From Acidiferrimicrobium sp. IK (GTDB lineage Bacteria; Actinomycetota; Acidimicrobiia; Acidimicrobiales; Palsa-688), in contig NZ_JAIMCB010000015.1 in NCBI RefSeq assembly GCF_025499425.1, positions 1 through 64,000 on the forward strand: a stretch of DNA of 64,000 nt, read 5' to 3'. Under the pieces are notes generated by a model. The model ran no database searches. It was not told the DNA's origin and saw only the letters and a program-made list of their open reading frames with translations. This document shows, piece by piece, positions 53,583 through 61,635 of the stretch. Position numbers and translations under genes: made by a program. The stretch's first letter is position 1; every line of letters starts with the position of its first letter.

Positions 53583-55283
53583 CTAGCTGGCCGGCTTGAG
53601 CTGGAGGGCGACGTACTCGTTGGAGGGCGCCGACGGCTGCGCCGGGTCGTAAGGGTTGCTGGCGGACGGGAACCCGGTGACCTTTGACGCGTTGTACTCG
53701 CCCCATGCTGCGCCGTACATGATCGGGATGATCGGCAGCTGGGCAGCCACGATCCCGCCGAGGGTGGCGATGGCGGTGGACGCCTCCGCCGGAGAGCCGG
53801 CCCCCGCGTAGGCGTGGAGAGCGGCGGTGGCGGTCGGGTCGTTGAACCGCTCGAAGTTGCCGGTCGCGCCCCCGATCAGCGCAGGGTCGAGCCAGTTGTC
53901 GAACTGGCCATAGGGGGTGTCGGCGGTCTGACCCCAGTGCAACGTCATCTGGAACTTGCCGCTCGAGAGGTCCGAGTTCCACGCGTTCACCGACACGCCG
54001 TTGACGTTGGTCTTGATCCCGAAGGCGGTGAGCTGCTGGGCGATGGCCTGGTCCGAGGCCATGTAGTCGGAGTACGACGCCGGGTCCTCCAGGTTGATGG
54101 TCACCGGCTGACCGCTCGACGACGTCCACACCCCGCCCTTCAGGGTGAACCCGGCCGACTGGAGCACCGACTTGGCCTGCGCCTGGTCGAACGGCAGCGT
54201 GTTGGCGCTCGACGTCACGTACTGCTTGTCGTTGGGGAGGATGAGGCCGGTGTTGGTCGTGGCCGGCGCCTCGTCGCCTTGCTCACCTTCCTGGGATACC
54301 TGCGTCCGGTCGATGGCCAGGCTGATCGCCTTGCGGACCGCCAGGTTGTTGGTCGGCCAGGTGGTGAGGTTCGGCCACAGCGCCACGGTGTTGTTGGGCG
54401 GCGAGTAGAAGACGTGGTCGGGGGTGTTGGCGAATATCTGCTGGATGTGCGAGATGAAGTTGCCGCCCCATGTCAACGATCCGCTCTGCAACGCGGACGC
54501 CGCGCTGGTGTTGGATTCGTAGTCAGGGAAGACCAGGGTGCCGATGGACGGCTTGCCCGGCTGCCAGTAGTTCGGGTTCTTGGTCAGCGTGATGGCCTGG
54601 GAGGTGAGGGACTTGAGGACGTAGGGCCCGGTCCCGACCGGGGTCGAGTTGGTGTAGGTGGCGATGTTGGGCACCGATGACCACTTGGCCTTCGGCACGA
54701 TCAGGGTCTGACCGGCGATGGCGTAGAACTGGGTGTAGGCGGGCTGATCGAACGTCATCACGACCTGCGTCGGTGACGGCGCAGCGATCGACGTGAAGCT
54801 GATCCCGTTCAGGTTCAAAGCCGCGGTGGCCTTGACGGTGTTGAACGTGAACAGCACGTCGTCGCTGGTGAAGGGGGTGCCGTCGCTCCACTTGACCCCG
54901 CTTCGCAGGTTGAACGTCAGGGTCCTGCCGCCGTTGGACCACGCGTAGCTCGACGCCAGCCACGGGTAGGTGACGTTGGGTTTGAGGATGTTGAACTGCA
55001 GGAGCGGCTCGTAGATCATCGAGGTCGCCCCGAGGCCGTATGCGTCCTGGGCGCTGCCGAGGAACGGGTTGAAGCCCGGGGTGATCGGCCCGGCCAGGGT
55101 GTTGGACTCGACGGTGACGGTCAGGTTGGCGCCGGCGGCCGAGTTGCCGGCGCTGCTGGACCCGGTGCTGGCGCTGGCCGGGGTGCTGTTGGCCGAAGGG
55201 CTCTTCGTGCTCGAGCCGCAGGCTGCGGCCACCAGGCCGAGCGAGCAAGCGACGGCGACGGTTGCGACGGTTGTCTGTTTCAT
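53583..55283 (-). CDS. Oligosaccharide/peptide ABC binding lipoprotein (SBP family 5)
   Basis: 566 aa from the ATG at 55283, with a GGAGGA ribosome site. The frame is open to 55646 but crosses the intergenic hairpins. Lipobox VAAAC (Cys at about 22), a Ser/Ala linker, then SBP_bac_5: GFNPFLGSAQDAYGLGATSMIYEPLLQF, WLASSYAWSNGGRTLTFNLRSGVKWSDGTPFTSDDVLFTF and VRKAISLAIDRTQV. Members bind oligopeptides or, in several bacteria, cello- and manno-oligosaccharides. The adjacent GH1 gene and LacI regulator favour a beta-oligosaccharide. Confidence 0.88.
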   Translation of the reverse strand: MKQTTVATVAVACSLGLVAAACGSSTKSPSANSTPASASTGSSSAGNSAAGANLTVTVESNTLAGPITPGFNPFLGSAQDAYGLGATSMIYEPLLQFNILKPNVTYPWLASSYAWSNGGRTLTFNLRSGVKWSDGTPFTSDDVLFTFNTVKATAALNLNGISFTSIAAPSPTQVVMTFDQPAYTQFYAIAGQTLIVPKAKWSSVPNIATYTNSTPVGTGPYVLKSLTSQAITLTKNPNYWQPGKPSIGTLVFPDYESNTSAASALQSGSLTWGGNFISHIQQIFANTPDHVFYSPPNNTVALWPNLTTWPTNNLAVRKAISLAIDRTQVSQEGEQGDEAPATTNTGLILPNDKQYVTSSANTLPFDQAQAKSVLQSAGFTLKGGVWTSSSGQPVTINLEDPASYSDYMASDQAIAQQLTAFGIKTNVNGVSVNAWNSDLSSGKFQMTLHWGQTADTPYGQFDNWLDPALIGGATGNFERFNDPTATAALHAYAGAGSPAEASTAIATLGGIVAAQLPIIPIMYGAAWGEYNASKVTGFPSASNPYDPAQPSAPSNEYVALQLKPAS

Positions 55284-55383
55284 TGCGTATCCTCCATGGA
55301 GTCGGCCGGCTTCCCGGTCTGCGATTGGGTGACCTGTTCGGGTGTCCTCGTGGCTTGTACGCCGGTCGCATCCGTCGGTGAGT

Positions 55384-55416
55384 CGAGCCGGGCCTGGCTC
55401 GATCCGCCTTCGGCGG
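55384..55416 (-). promoter_or_regulatory. Two hairpins in the leader of the binding-protein gene
   Basis: CGAGCC-N6-GGCTCG (55384-55401) and CCGCC-TTC-GGCGG (55404-55416) lie in the 191-base gap between the second ATPase gene and the binding-protein gene. Such hairpins often protect the upstream mRNA end or cause partial termination, which sets different levels for transporter parts. Confidence 0.4.
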
Positions 55417-55474
55417 CGGCGCCGTCCTCCGATGCGGGGGACGGCACCGCCGCGGATGCGGTCGGGATCCTTGG

Positions 55475-56515
55475 CTACGAGGCCTGCGGTGGCGGTCGGG
55501 CCCCAGGAAGGGCGCTGCCCGCCCGTGTCCCGCTCTCCGCGTGGAGCCAGCACGCGGCGTGCTGTCCGCCGCCGACGTCGACGCTCGGCGGTGCATCGGT
55601 GGAGCAGACCGCCATGGCGTGGGGGCAGCGCAGATGGAAGCGGCATCCCGTGGGCGGGTCGATGAGGCTCGGGGGGGCCCCTCCCCTGGTGGTGAGCACC
55701 GCCGGACCGGTCCGCTCCGGGTCGGCCGCGGCGCTCAGCAGCAGCTGCGTGTACGGGTGCGCGGGCCGGTCAACGACGTCGAGCGCCGGGCCCGACTCGA
55801 CGACCTGACCGGCGTACATCACCATGATCGACGTCGCCAGGTAGCGGGCGGACGCCAGGTCGTGGGTGACATACAGCACCGCCAGGCGCTCCTCCTGGCA
55901 GATCTCCTCCAGCAGGTTGAGGACCCCGAGACGGATGGACACGTCGAGCATCGACACCGGTTCGTCGGCGAGCAGCACTCGCGGCTGCACAGCCAGGCAC
56001 CGGGCTATGGCCACCCGCTGCAACTGCCCGCCGGACAGCTCGTGGGGGAGCTTGCCGGCGTACTGCGACGGAGGGGTGAGCTTCACCCGCTCCAAGAGCG
56101 CAGCCACCGCCTTGTCGGTGGCGGAGCGCTCCGCCATCCGGTGGATGCGCAGCGGCCTGGCCAGGTGGTAGCCGACGGTGTGCACCGGGTTGAGCGACGA
56201 GAACGGGTCTTGCAGGATCAGCTGCACCGTGCTCCGGTAGCCGCGCGACCCGCGGCGGGTGGAGAGCGGGACCTCGGCGCCGTCCAGCCAAAGCTGTCCG
56301 GCGGTCGGGGCGACGAGGCGAGCGAGGATCCGGGCCAGCGTCGACTTGCCCGACCCGCTCTCGCCGACCACTGCGGTCACCTGGCCCGGCCACAACTCCA
56401 ACGACACGTCGTCCACGGCGTGCACGACCTTCTTGCCGCCCGCCCCCCGGATCGGGTAGTGCTGGGTGAGGCCGGTGGCCCGCAGCGCTGGTGTCGTGAC
56501 TTCGGTCGCGGTCAT
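55475..56515 (-). CDS. Oligosaccharide/peptide ABC ATPase, OppF type
   Basis: 346 aa from the ATG at 56515, overlapping the OppD stop (ATGA). N-domain LTQHYPIRG with Walker A GESGSGKST, Q-loop ILQDPFSSLNP, signature LSGGQ, Walker B VLLADEPVSMLD. The C-terminal oligopeptide/dipeptide extension reads GCRFHLRCPHAMAVCSTDAPP, with the Cys pattern that binds a 4Fe-4S cluster in some family members. Forms a heterodimer with the OppD-type subunit. Confidence 0.92.
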   Translation of the reverse strand: MTATEVTTPALRATGLTQHYPIRGAGGKKVVHAVDDVSLELWPGQVTAVVGESGSGKSTLARILARLVAPTAGQLWLDGAEVPLSTRRGSRGYRSTVQLILQDPFSSLNPVHTVGYHLARPLRIHRMAERSATDKAVAALLERVKLTPPSQYAGKLPHELSGGQLQRVAIARCLAVQPRVLLADEPVSMLDVSIRLGVLNLLEEICQEERLAVLYVTHDLASARYLATSIMVMYAGQVVESGPALDVVDRPAHPYTQLLLSAAADPERTGPAVLTTRGGAPPSLIDPPTGCRFHLRCPHAMAVCSTDAPPSVDVGGGQHAACWLHAESGTRAGSALPGARPPPQAS

Positions 56516-57621
56516 CGCCGTGGCCCTCCCTTCACTCCGGCCAGTTCGTCGGTCACGCCCGCCTCCTGCTGGTGCCAGCACGCCGCCAGGCGGCCCGGGC
56601 CCGTCTCCGGGCCCAGCCGGGGAACCGGCACCAGCGCCGGCTGCTGCGAGCGGCACTGCTCGTCGCTGAAGGGGCAGCGGGGATGGAACGCACAGCCGGG
56701 CGGCGGGTTGCGCAGGTCGGGCGGTGAGCCGGGGATCCCCGAAAGACGCCGCCGGGCGCCGTGCATCGACGGGAACGAGCTGACCAACCCGACGGTGTAG
56801 GGGTGACGGGGCGAGTCGTAGATCTCCTTCGCTGCGCCCTGCTCGACGATCCTCCCGCCGTACATCACCGCGATCGAGTCGGCCAGCTCGATGAGCAGCG
56901 ACAGGTCGTGGGTGATGAACAGCACGGAGAAATCGAGCCGGTCGCGCAAGGAGGTGATCTCGTCGAGGATCTCCCGCTGGGTCACCACGTCGAGCGCGGT
57001 GGTGGGCTCGTCCATGATCACTACCTGGGGGTCGAGCGCGAGGGCCATGGCGATCATCACCCGTTGACGCATGCCTCCCGACAGCTCGTGGGGATAGCTG
57101 CGGAGCCGGTCGCGGTTGATGCCGACCAGGGCGAGCAGGTCCGCGGCCCGCTCGGCTCGCTCCGAGCGGGTGGCCCCGCGGTGGTGAGCCGCCAGCACGT
57201 CGGTCAGCTGCGCCTCGATCGAGATCACCGGGTTGAGCGCGTGAAGCGCGGACTGGAAGACGATGGCGATCTCCGACCATCGCAACCGGCGCAGCTGGTC
57301 CGGCTCGGCGTCGAGCAGCGACACCGATCCCACTCCCCCCTCCTCCGGCGGTCGGCCGTCGTGGAAGGTCACCTGGCCTCCGGAGATCAGCCCCGGCGCC
57401 CGCAGGAGCCTGGTCATCGCGTAGGCCAACGTCGACTTGCCGCTCCCGCTCTCGCCGGCCAGGCCGAGGACCTCGCCCCGGCGCAGCACCAGGTCCACGT
57501 CGTGCACGGCCCGCACGGCGCCTTCGTGGCCTGCGTAGTCGACGCTCAGGCCCCGGGCCTCCAAGACGACGGGCCGCTCGGTGGCCGGCGTCGGCCAGCC
57601 CTCGACGCCGAGCGCGCTCAT
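56512..57621 (-). CDS. Oligosaccharide/peptide ABC ATPase, OppD type
   Basis: 369 aa. Walker A GESGSGKST, Q-loop VFQSALHALNPV, signature LSGGM, Walker B VVIMDEPTTALD, H-loop THD. The C-terminal extension contains GCAFHPRCPFSDEQCRSQQPAL with the Cys cluster of the Opp/Dpp group. Overlaps OppC by four bases at the start and OppF by four at the stop. Energises import with the two permeases encoded upstream. Confidence 0.93.
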   Translation of the reverse strand: MSALGVEGWPTPATERPVVLEARGLSVDYAGHEGAVRAVHDVDLVLRRGEVLGLAGESGSGKSTLAYAMTRLLRAPGLISGGQVTFHDGRPPEEGGVGSVSLLDAEPDQLRRLRWSEIAIVFQSALHALNPVISIEAQLTDVLAAHHRGATRSERAERAADLLALVGINRDRLRSYPHELSGGMRQRVMIAMALALDPQVVIMDEPTTALDVVTQREILDEITSLRDRLDFSVLFITHDLSLLIELADSIAVMYGGRIVEQGAAKEIYDSPRHPYTVGLVSSFPSMHGARRRLSGIPGSPPDLRNPPPGCAFHPRCPFSDEQCRSQQPALVPVPRLGPETGPGRLAACWHQQEAGVTDELAGVKGGPRR

Positions 57622-58700
57622 CGGGTGCTCCCGTTGGAGTGGACCGGGGTGGCGGCGGGGTCGTCGTCAGCGCGGCGCTGCACCGCCGTGAACGTCGCGC
57701 CCATCCGGGCATGGGTCGGAGCCGCGGGCAGGGCCCGGTGAACCGGGGTGAACCCGAGCCGGGCCAGCTTGGCGTCTGACTTGCGGCTCAGGCCGGCGGT
57801 GCGCAGACGGGGGTTGATCAGCTCGTCGAGACCGAAGTTGGCGAGGGCCAGGCCGGTACCCACCAGCGCCACGCACAGGCCCGGCGGAACGAACCACCAC
57901 CAGGCCCCGACGTTGAGGGCGCTGTCGCTTTGCGCCCAGTACAGCATCGTGCCCCACGTCCAAGCGCCCGACACGTTGACCAGTCCGAGGAAGTCCAGCG
58001 CCACCTGGGTCAAGATGGCGAACAGGACGGTGAACAAGAAGCTCGACGCCACGATGGCCAGCTCGTTGGGCAGGATCTCGAAGCACACGATCCGCCATGT
58101 CCGCTCGCCGGCGATGCGGGCCGCCTCGATGTAGTCCCTCCGTCGGATGGAGAGGGTCTGGGCCCGCAGCAGCTTGGCGCCCCATGCCCAACCGGTCACG
58201 CTGATCACCACCGCTATGGCGGCGGGACCGGCGTGGGGAAGATACGAGGTGAGCACGATCACCAGCGGCAGGGCCGGGATGACGAGGAACAGGTTGGCGA
58301 AGAGGGACAGCCCCTCATCGCCCCAACCTCCGAGGTAGCCGGCGGTCACCCCGACGATGACCGACAGCGCCGTGGCGATGGCCCCGGCCAGGAACCCGAT
58401 CAGCAAGGTGACCCGGGCCCCGACCAGCAGCTCGGAGAAGATGTCCTGATCGGTCTGGGTGGTGCCGAGCAGGTGATGCCACGACGGGCCGGCCAGCGTC
58501 GGGCCGGTGCTCGTCGAGGGGTTGTACGGAGCCAGCGCCGGGCCGATGATGGCCAGCAGCAGGAAGAACCCGAGCAGCCCGAACCCCGCGTAGGTCTTGG
58601 GGGACAGCCGGGTGGACCGCCGCCGGCGCCGGGAGCCAGGGGAAAGTGGAACTCCCGGCGGCGCGGCGGCAGTCGAACGTTCGCCTACAGGCGCAGTCAC
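57618..58700 (-). CDS. Oligosaccharide/peptide ABC permease, OppC type
   Basis: 360 aa. The OppC N-terminal helix (GFGLLGFFLLLAIIGPALAPYNP) is followed by the extracytoplasmic segment HHLLGTTQTDQDIFSELLVGARVTLLIG, the family hallmark. The ATPase-contacting EAA loop reads YIEAARIAGERTWRIVCFEILPNEL. The last 70 residues after the final helix are an unusual basic cytoplasmic tail. Six membrane helices. Starts six bases after the OppB stop. Confidence 0.92.
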   Translation of the reverse strand: MTAPVGERSTAAAPPGVPLSPGSRRRRRSTRLSPKTYAGFGLLGFFLLLAIIGPALAPYNPSTSTGPTLAGPSWHHLLGTTQTDQDIFSELLVGARVTLLIGFLAGAIATALSVIVGVTAGYLGGWGDEGLSLFANLFLVIPALPLVIVLTSYLPHAGPAAIAVVISVTGWAWGAKLLRAQTLSIRRRDYIEAARIAGERTWRIVCFEILPNELAIVASSFLFTVLFAILTQVALDFLGLVNVSGAWTWGTMLYWAQSDSALNVGAWWWFVPPGLCVALVGTGLALANFGLDELINPRLRTAGLSRKSDAKLARLGFTPVHRALPAAPTHARMGATFTAVQRRADDDPAATPVHSNGSTR

Positions 58701-58706
58701 GTTGGT

Positions 58707-59687
58707 TCACGCCTCCTGGCGAGTGCGAGGGTCGAGGGCGACATAGAGCAGGTCTGCAACGAAGTTGGCCAGCAGAACCACGACGGTGATGACGAGGAAC
58801 ACGCCCTGCATCAGCGGGTAGTCGTTCTCCTGCACGGCCTGCAGCAGCGACAGCCCGATTCCGGGATACGAGAAGACGATCTCGGTGAGAAGCGACCCGG
58901 CCACGACGAAGCCCAGCTGCAGGGCGAAACCGGCCAGGTTCGGGAGGATGGCGTTCCTCGCTGCGTAGGTGAAGGCCACCCGCCGGGTCGAGAGCCCCTT
59001 GGCCTGGGCGACCATCACGTAGTCCTCGCCGAGGGTGGTGACCATCATGTTGCGCATGCCCACCATCCACCCGGCCACCGACGCCAGCACGATGGTCACC
59101 GCCGGCATCGCCCCGTGCGACAAGGCGCTGCGGGCGAAACCCCAGCTGAAGCCGACGTGGAGGTCGGAGCTGTAACCGCCGGAGATCGGCAGCCAGTGGA
59201 GGGTGACCCCGAAGACGCTGACGAAGATCAGCCCCAGCCAGAAGTACGGGACGGCGGAAAGGAAGGTGGTGACGGGCAGGAGCGCCTCCAGGCGCGATCC
59301 CCGGCGCCAGGCGATGAGGATCCCGAGCAAGGTGCCCAACGCGAAGCTGATGATGCTGGCCACTCCGACCAGGGCAATCGTCCACGGCAACGCGTGGCCG
59401 ATGATCGTCGTGACCCTCGTCGGGTACTGGCTGGTGGAGATCCCGAGGTCACCGTGGGCCATCTGGGACCAGAAGTGGCCGTACTGGCTGAGCATGCTGG
59501 CTTTGGTGTTGATGCCGAACTGGGCCGCCAGCGCTTTGACCACCCCCGGAGAAACCGTGCCGTGCAGCTTGTCCAACGCGGCTTGGACCGGGCTACCGGG
59601 CATCAGGCGGGGCAGGAAGAAGTTGATCGTCAACGCGGCCCAGGCCGTGATCACGTAGAAGCCCAGCCGGCGCAGGAGATAGCGCAC
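58707..59687 (-). CDS. Oligosaccharide/peptide ABC permease, OppB type
   Basis: 326 aa. N-terminal RYLLRRLGFYVITAWAALTINFFLPRLMPGSPV and the EAA loop DYVMVAQAKGLSTRRVAFTYAARNAILPNL are typical of OppB/DppB. Six membrane helices. Follows the lacI stop with a single base between 59687 and 59689, so it is translationally coupled to the regulator. It pairs with the OppC-type permease. Confidence 0.92.
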   Translation of the reverse strand: MRYLLRRLGFYVITAWAALTINFFLPRLMPGSPVQAALDKLHGTVSPGVVKALAAQFGINTKASMLSQYGHFWSQMAHGDLGISTSQYPTRVTTIIGHALPWTIALVGVASIISFALGTLLGILIAWRRGSRLEALLPVTTFLSAVPYFWLGLIFVSVFGVTLHWLPISGGYSSDLHVGFSWGFARSALSHGAMPAVTIVLASVAGWMVGMRNMMVTTLGEDYVMVAQAKGLSTRRVAFTYAARNAILPNLAGFALQLGFVVAGSLLTEIVFSYPGIGLSLLQAVQENDYPLMQGVFLVITVVVLLANFVADLLYVALDPRTRQEA

Positions 59688-59688
59688 C

Positions 59689-60789
59689 TCAGACCCCCAG
59701 ATCCCAGGTCTCGGACAGAAGACCGTGATGCTCCGCGCGGCACCCGCAGCTGCCCCGGATCTGGAGCTGGGTGGGCAGCACGATGTCCCGGCTGGCCGGC
59801 GGCCGGCCTTCGACCAACCCGACCAGCACCTCCACGGCCGTCGCGCCCAGCTGACGGCTGGGCTGGCGCACCGAGGTCAACGCGGGTGAAAGGTGGCGGA
59901 CCACGGGGATGTCGTCGAATCCCACCACCGCGACCTCCTCGGGGACCTTGACCCCCGCTCCGGCCAGCACGTGCATCACGCCGATGGCCATCTGGTCGTT
60001 GGCGCACGCGATCCCTTCGGGCAGCTCGCCGCCCGACTCCAGCCACTGGCGGGTAGCGCGGGCCGCGCCGCCCGATGTCCAGTCGGCGGCCCACGCCTCG
60101 AGCGGCTGCACCGTCCCGCCCAGCTCGGTCACTGAGGCGACGAAGGACTGGGCCCGGGTGGTGCTGTCGGGGCTGGCCGCCAGGCCAGACACGAACGCCA
60201 GGCGCCGGAAACCGTGGCCGCTTACGAGGTGGGCGGCCACGTCGGCCATGGCCGCCGCGTTGTCCACCCGCACCGTCACCGCCGAGCGGGTCCGGCCGCT
60301 ACCGGCCAGCAGCACCATCGGGATCCGCTTGGCCAGGGGAGCGACGCGCCGCTCGGGCAGGACCCGGTCGAGCAAGATCAGCCCGTCGACCTTGCCGGTC
60401 AGGCCGTTGATGGTGCGCTCCGGGTCGCCGGAGCTTCCCCCGGCGCTGTTGAGCAGCAGCGAGTAGCCCAGCTGCGACGCGCCGGCCTCGGCGCCACGCA
60501 CGATCGAGTCGCTGAAGAGCAGGGTCTCCTCCTCGACGCTTAGGAGGTCATCGGTGGCGGGCACGCCGTCGAAGACGATCCCCACCACCTTTTTGAGTCC
60601 CTGTGACAGCCCCCGGGCGGCGCCGTTTGGCACGAACTTGAGCTCGCCGACCGCGTCCATCACCCGCTGGCGGGTGGCGGCCCGCAGGTTGGTGTGCCCG
60701 TTGAGGACCCGGGATACGGTGGCGATGGAAACCCCCGCCCGATCCGCAACGTCGTAGATGGTGGGCGCGCCGGCCCCCGATGGCTCCAC
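59689..60789 (-). CDS. LacI-family regulator of the beta-glucoside operon
   Basis: 366 aa from a GTG with a GGGGGG ribosome site. HTH: TIYDVADRAGVSIATVSRVLNGHTNLRAATRQRVMDAVGELKFVPNGAARGLSQ. Effector domain continues KVVGIVFDGVPATDD, VAVVGFDDIPVVRHLSPALTSVRQPSRQLG. First gene of the operon with oppBCDF, binding protein and GH1. It probably represses its own operon via the palindrome 28 bases before its start codon; the inducer is likely a beta-glucoside or its product. Confidence 0.93.
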   Translation of the reverse strand: MEPSGAGAPTIYDVADRAGVSIATVSRVLNGHTNLRAATRQRVMDAVGELKFVPNGAARGLSQGLKKVVGIVFDGVPATDDLLSVEEETLLFSDSIVRGAEAGASQLGYSLLLNSAGGSSGDPERTINGLTGKVDGLILLDRVLPERRVAPLAKRIPMVLLAGSGRTRSAVTVRVDNAAAMADVAAHLVSGHGFRRLAFVSGLAASPDSTTRAQSFVASVTELGGTVQPLEAWAADWTSGGAARATRQWLESGGELPEGIACANDQMAIGVMHVLAGAGVKVPEEVAVVGFDDIPVVRHLSPALTSVRQPSRQLGATAVEVLVGLVEGRPPASRDIVLPTQLQIRGSCGCRAEHHGLLSETWDLGV

Positions 60790-60816
60790 AATCCCCCCGG
60801 ATGTTCAGCGCCTTGA

Positions 60817-60830
60817 TGTAAGCGCTTCCA
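60817..60830. promoter_or_regulatory. LacI-type operator before the beta-glucoside operon
   Basis: TGTAAGCGCTTCCA has the central CG palindrome AAGCGCTT and fits the LacI/CcpA consensus TGWAARCGYTWNCA almost completely. It lies just downstream of a likely minus-strand promoter: TTGACC (60863-60858), 17-base spacer, TACTCT (60840-60835). A repressor there would block the polymerase. Confidence 0.75.
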
Positions 60831-60910
60831 TGAGAGAGTAACGTCAGGTCCAGGACAGGTCAAGGGCGCCGGGGGGATTTCCGCCGGGCTGCCCCGCGAA
60901 GCGCCCTGGA

Positions 60911-61570
60911 ATGGCTCCGGGCATACTTGCGGGGATGCCCGAGCCGCGCTCGACGGTCCCGACTGCGGTGACGACCGCCACCGGCGACCACCAGGTACAC
61001 CGCCGGCCTGGGGGTCGCTCCGAGCGGGTGCGGGCGGCGGTCGCCGATGCCGTGCTCGAGTTGTTCCGGGAGCGGCAGTTCTCCTTCGGGGTGACCGAGG
61101 TCGCCGACCGGGCCGGGGTCCACCGGGCGACGGTCTACCGCCGCTGGCCCACCCGCGGCGACCTGATCGCCGAGGCGCTCAGCTCGTTCTTCCGCGGGAT
61201 CTCGATCCCCGACACGGGGAGCTGGCCCCGCGACGTCCACGCGCTGGCGTCAGCACTGGCGCGGTTCTTCAACGACCCGGTGGAGATCGGCGTGATCACC
61301 TCCCTCATCACCGACGCCGACCCGCTGGCCGCCGAGGTCATACGACGGCACTGGGACCCGATCGTGGAGTGCATGAAAGACGTGGTCGAGCGGGCCAAAA
61401 CCCGAGGGGAGATCGCCGCCCACATCGAGTCGGGGCGGATCATCGAGATGCTGATCGGGCCGTTCGTCGTCCACACCGTCGTGGTCCGCCGCAGCATCAG
61501 CCGGCGGCACGTCACCGAGATCGCGGAGCTGGTGGTCCGAGCGGCGCTCCACCCCCCCGAGCCGTCTTAG
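60911..61570 (+). CDS. TetR-family transcriptional regulator
   Basis: 219 aa from an ATG at 60911; a second ATG at 60935 (MPEPRSTVP) is possible. HTH: RAAVADAVLELFRERQFSFGVTEVADRAGVHRATVYRRWPTRGDLIAEAL. The C-terminal domain (VITSLITDADPLAAEVIRRHWDPIVECMKDVVERAKTRGEI) is of the TetR_C type with a DxxR-like tail helix. Divergent from the beta-glucoside lacI and directly before a flavin reductase gene, which it may control. Confidence 0.85.
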   Translation: MAPGILAGMPEPRSTVPTAVTTATGDHQVHRRPGGRSERVRAAVADAVLELFRERQFSFGVTEVADRAGVHRATVYRRWPTRGDLIAEALSSFFRGISIPDTGSWPRDVHALASALARFFNDPVEIGVITSLITDADPLAAEVIRRHWDPIVECMKDVVERAKTRGEIAAHIESGRIIEMLIGPFVVHTVVVRRSISRRHVTEIAELVVRAALHPPEPS

Positions 61571-61581
61571 AGCGACAACTG

Positions 61582-61610
61582 TTGATTTAAGACGGAGGCG
61601 CCCGTACAAT
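61582..61610 (+). promoter_or_regulatory. Promoter before the flavin oxidoreductase gene
   Basis: TTGATT (61582-61587), a 17-base spacer and TACAAT (61605-61610) form the best sigma-70-type match in the window. An ACAACTGTTGA near-palindrome (61576-61586) overlaps the -35 element and may be an operator for the TetR protein encoded upstream. Confidence 0.6.
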
Positions 61611-61635
61611 CGGTCCCCGACATGGGGGTGTCGCC

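Noticed and set aside
57930..59951. Long open plus frame opposite the Opp permease genes
   Set aside because: It spans two clear permease genes and the lacI start of the other strand and has typical shadow composition.
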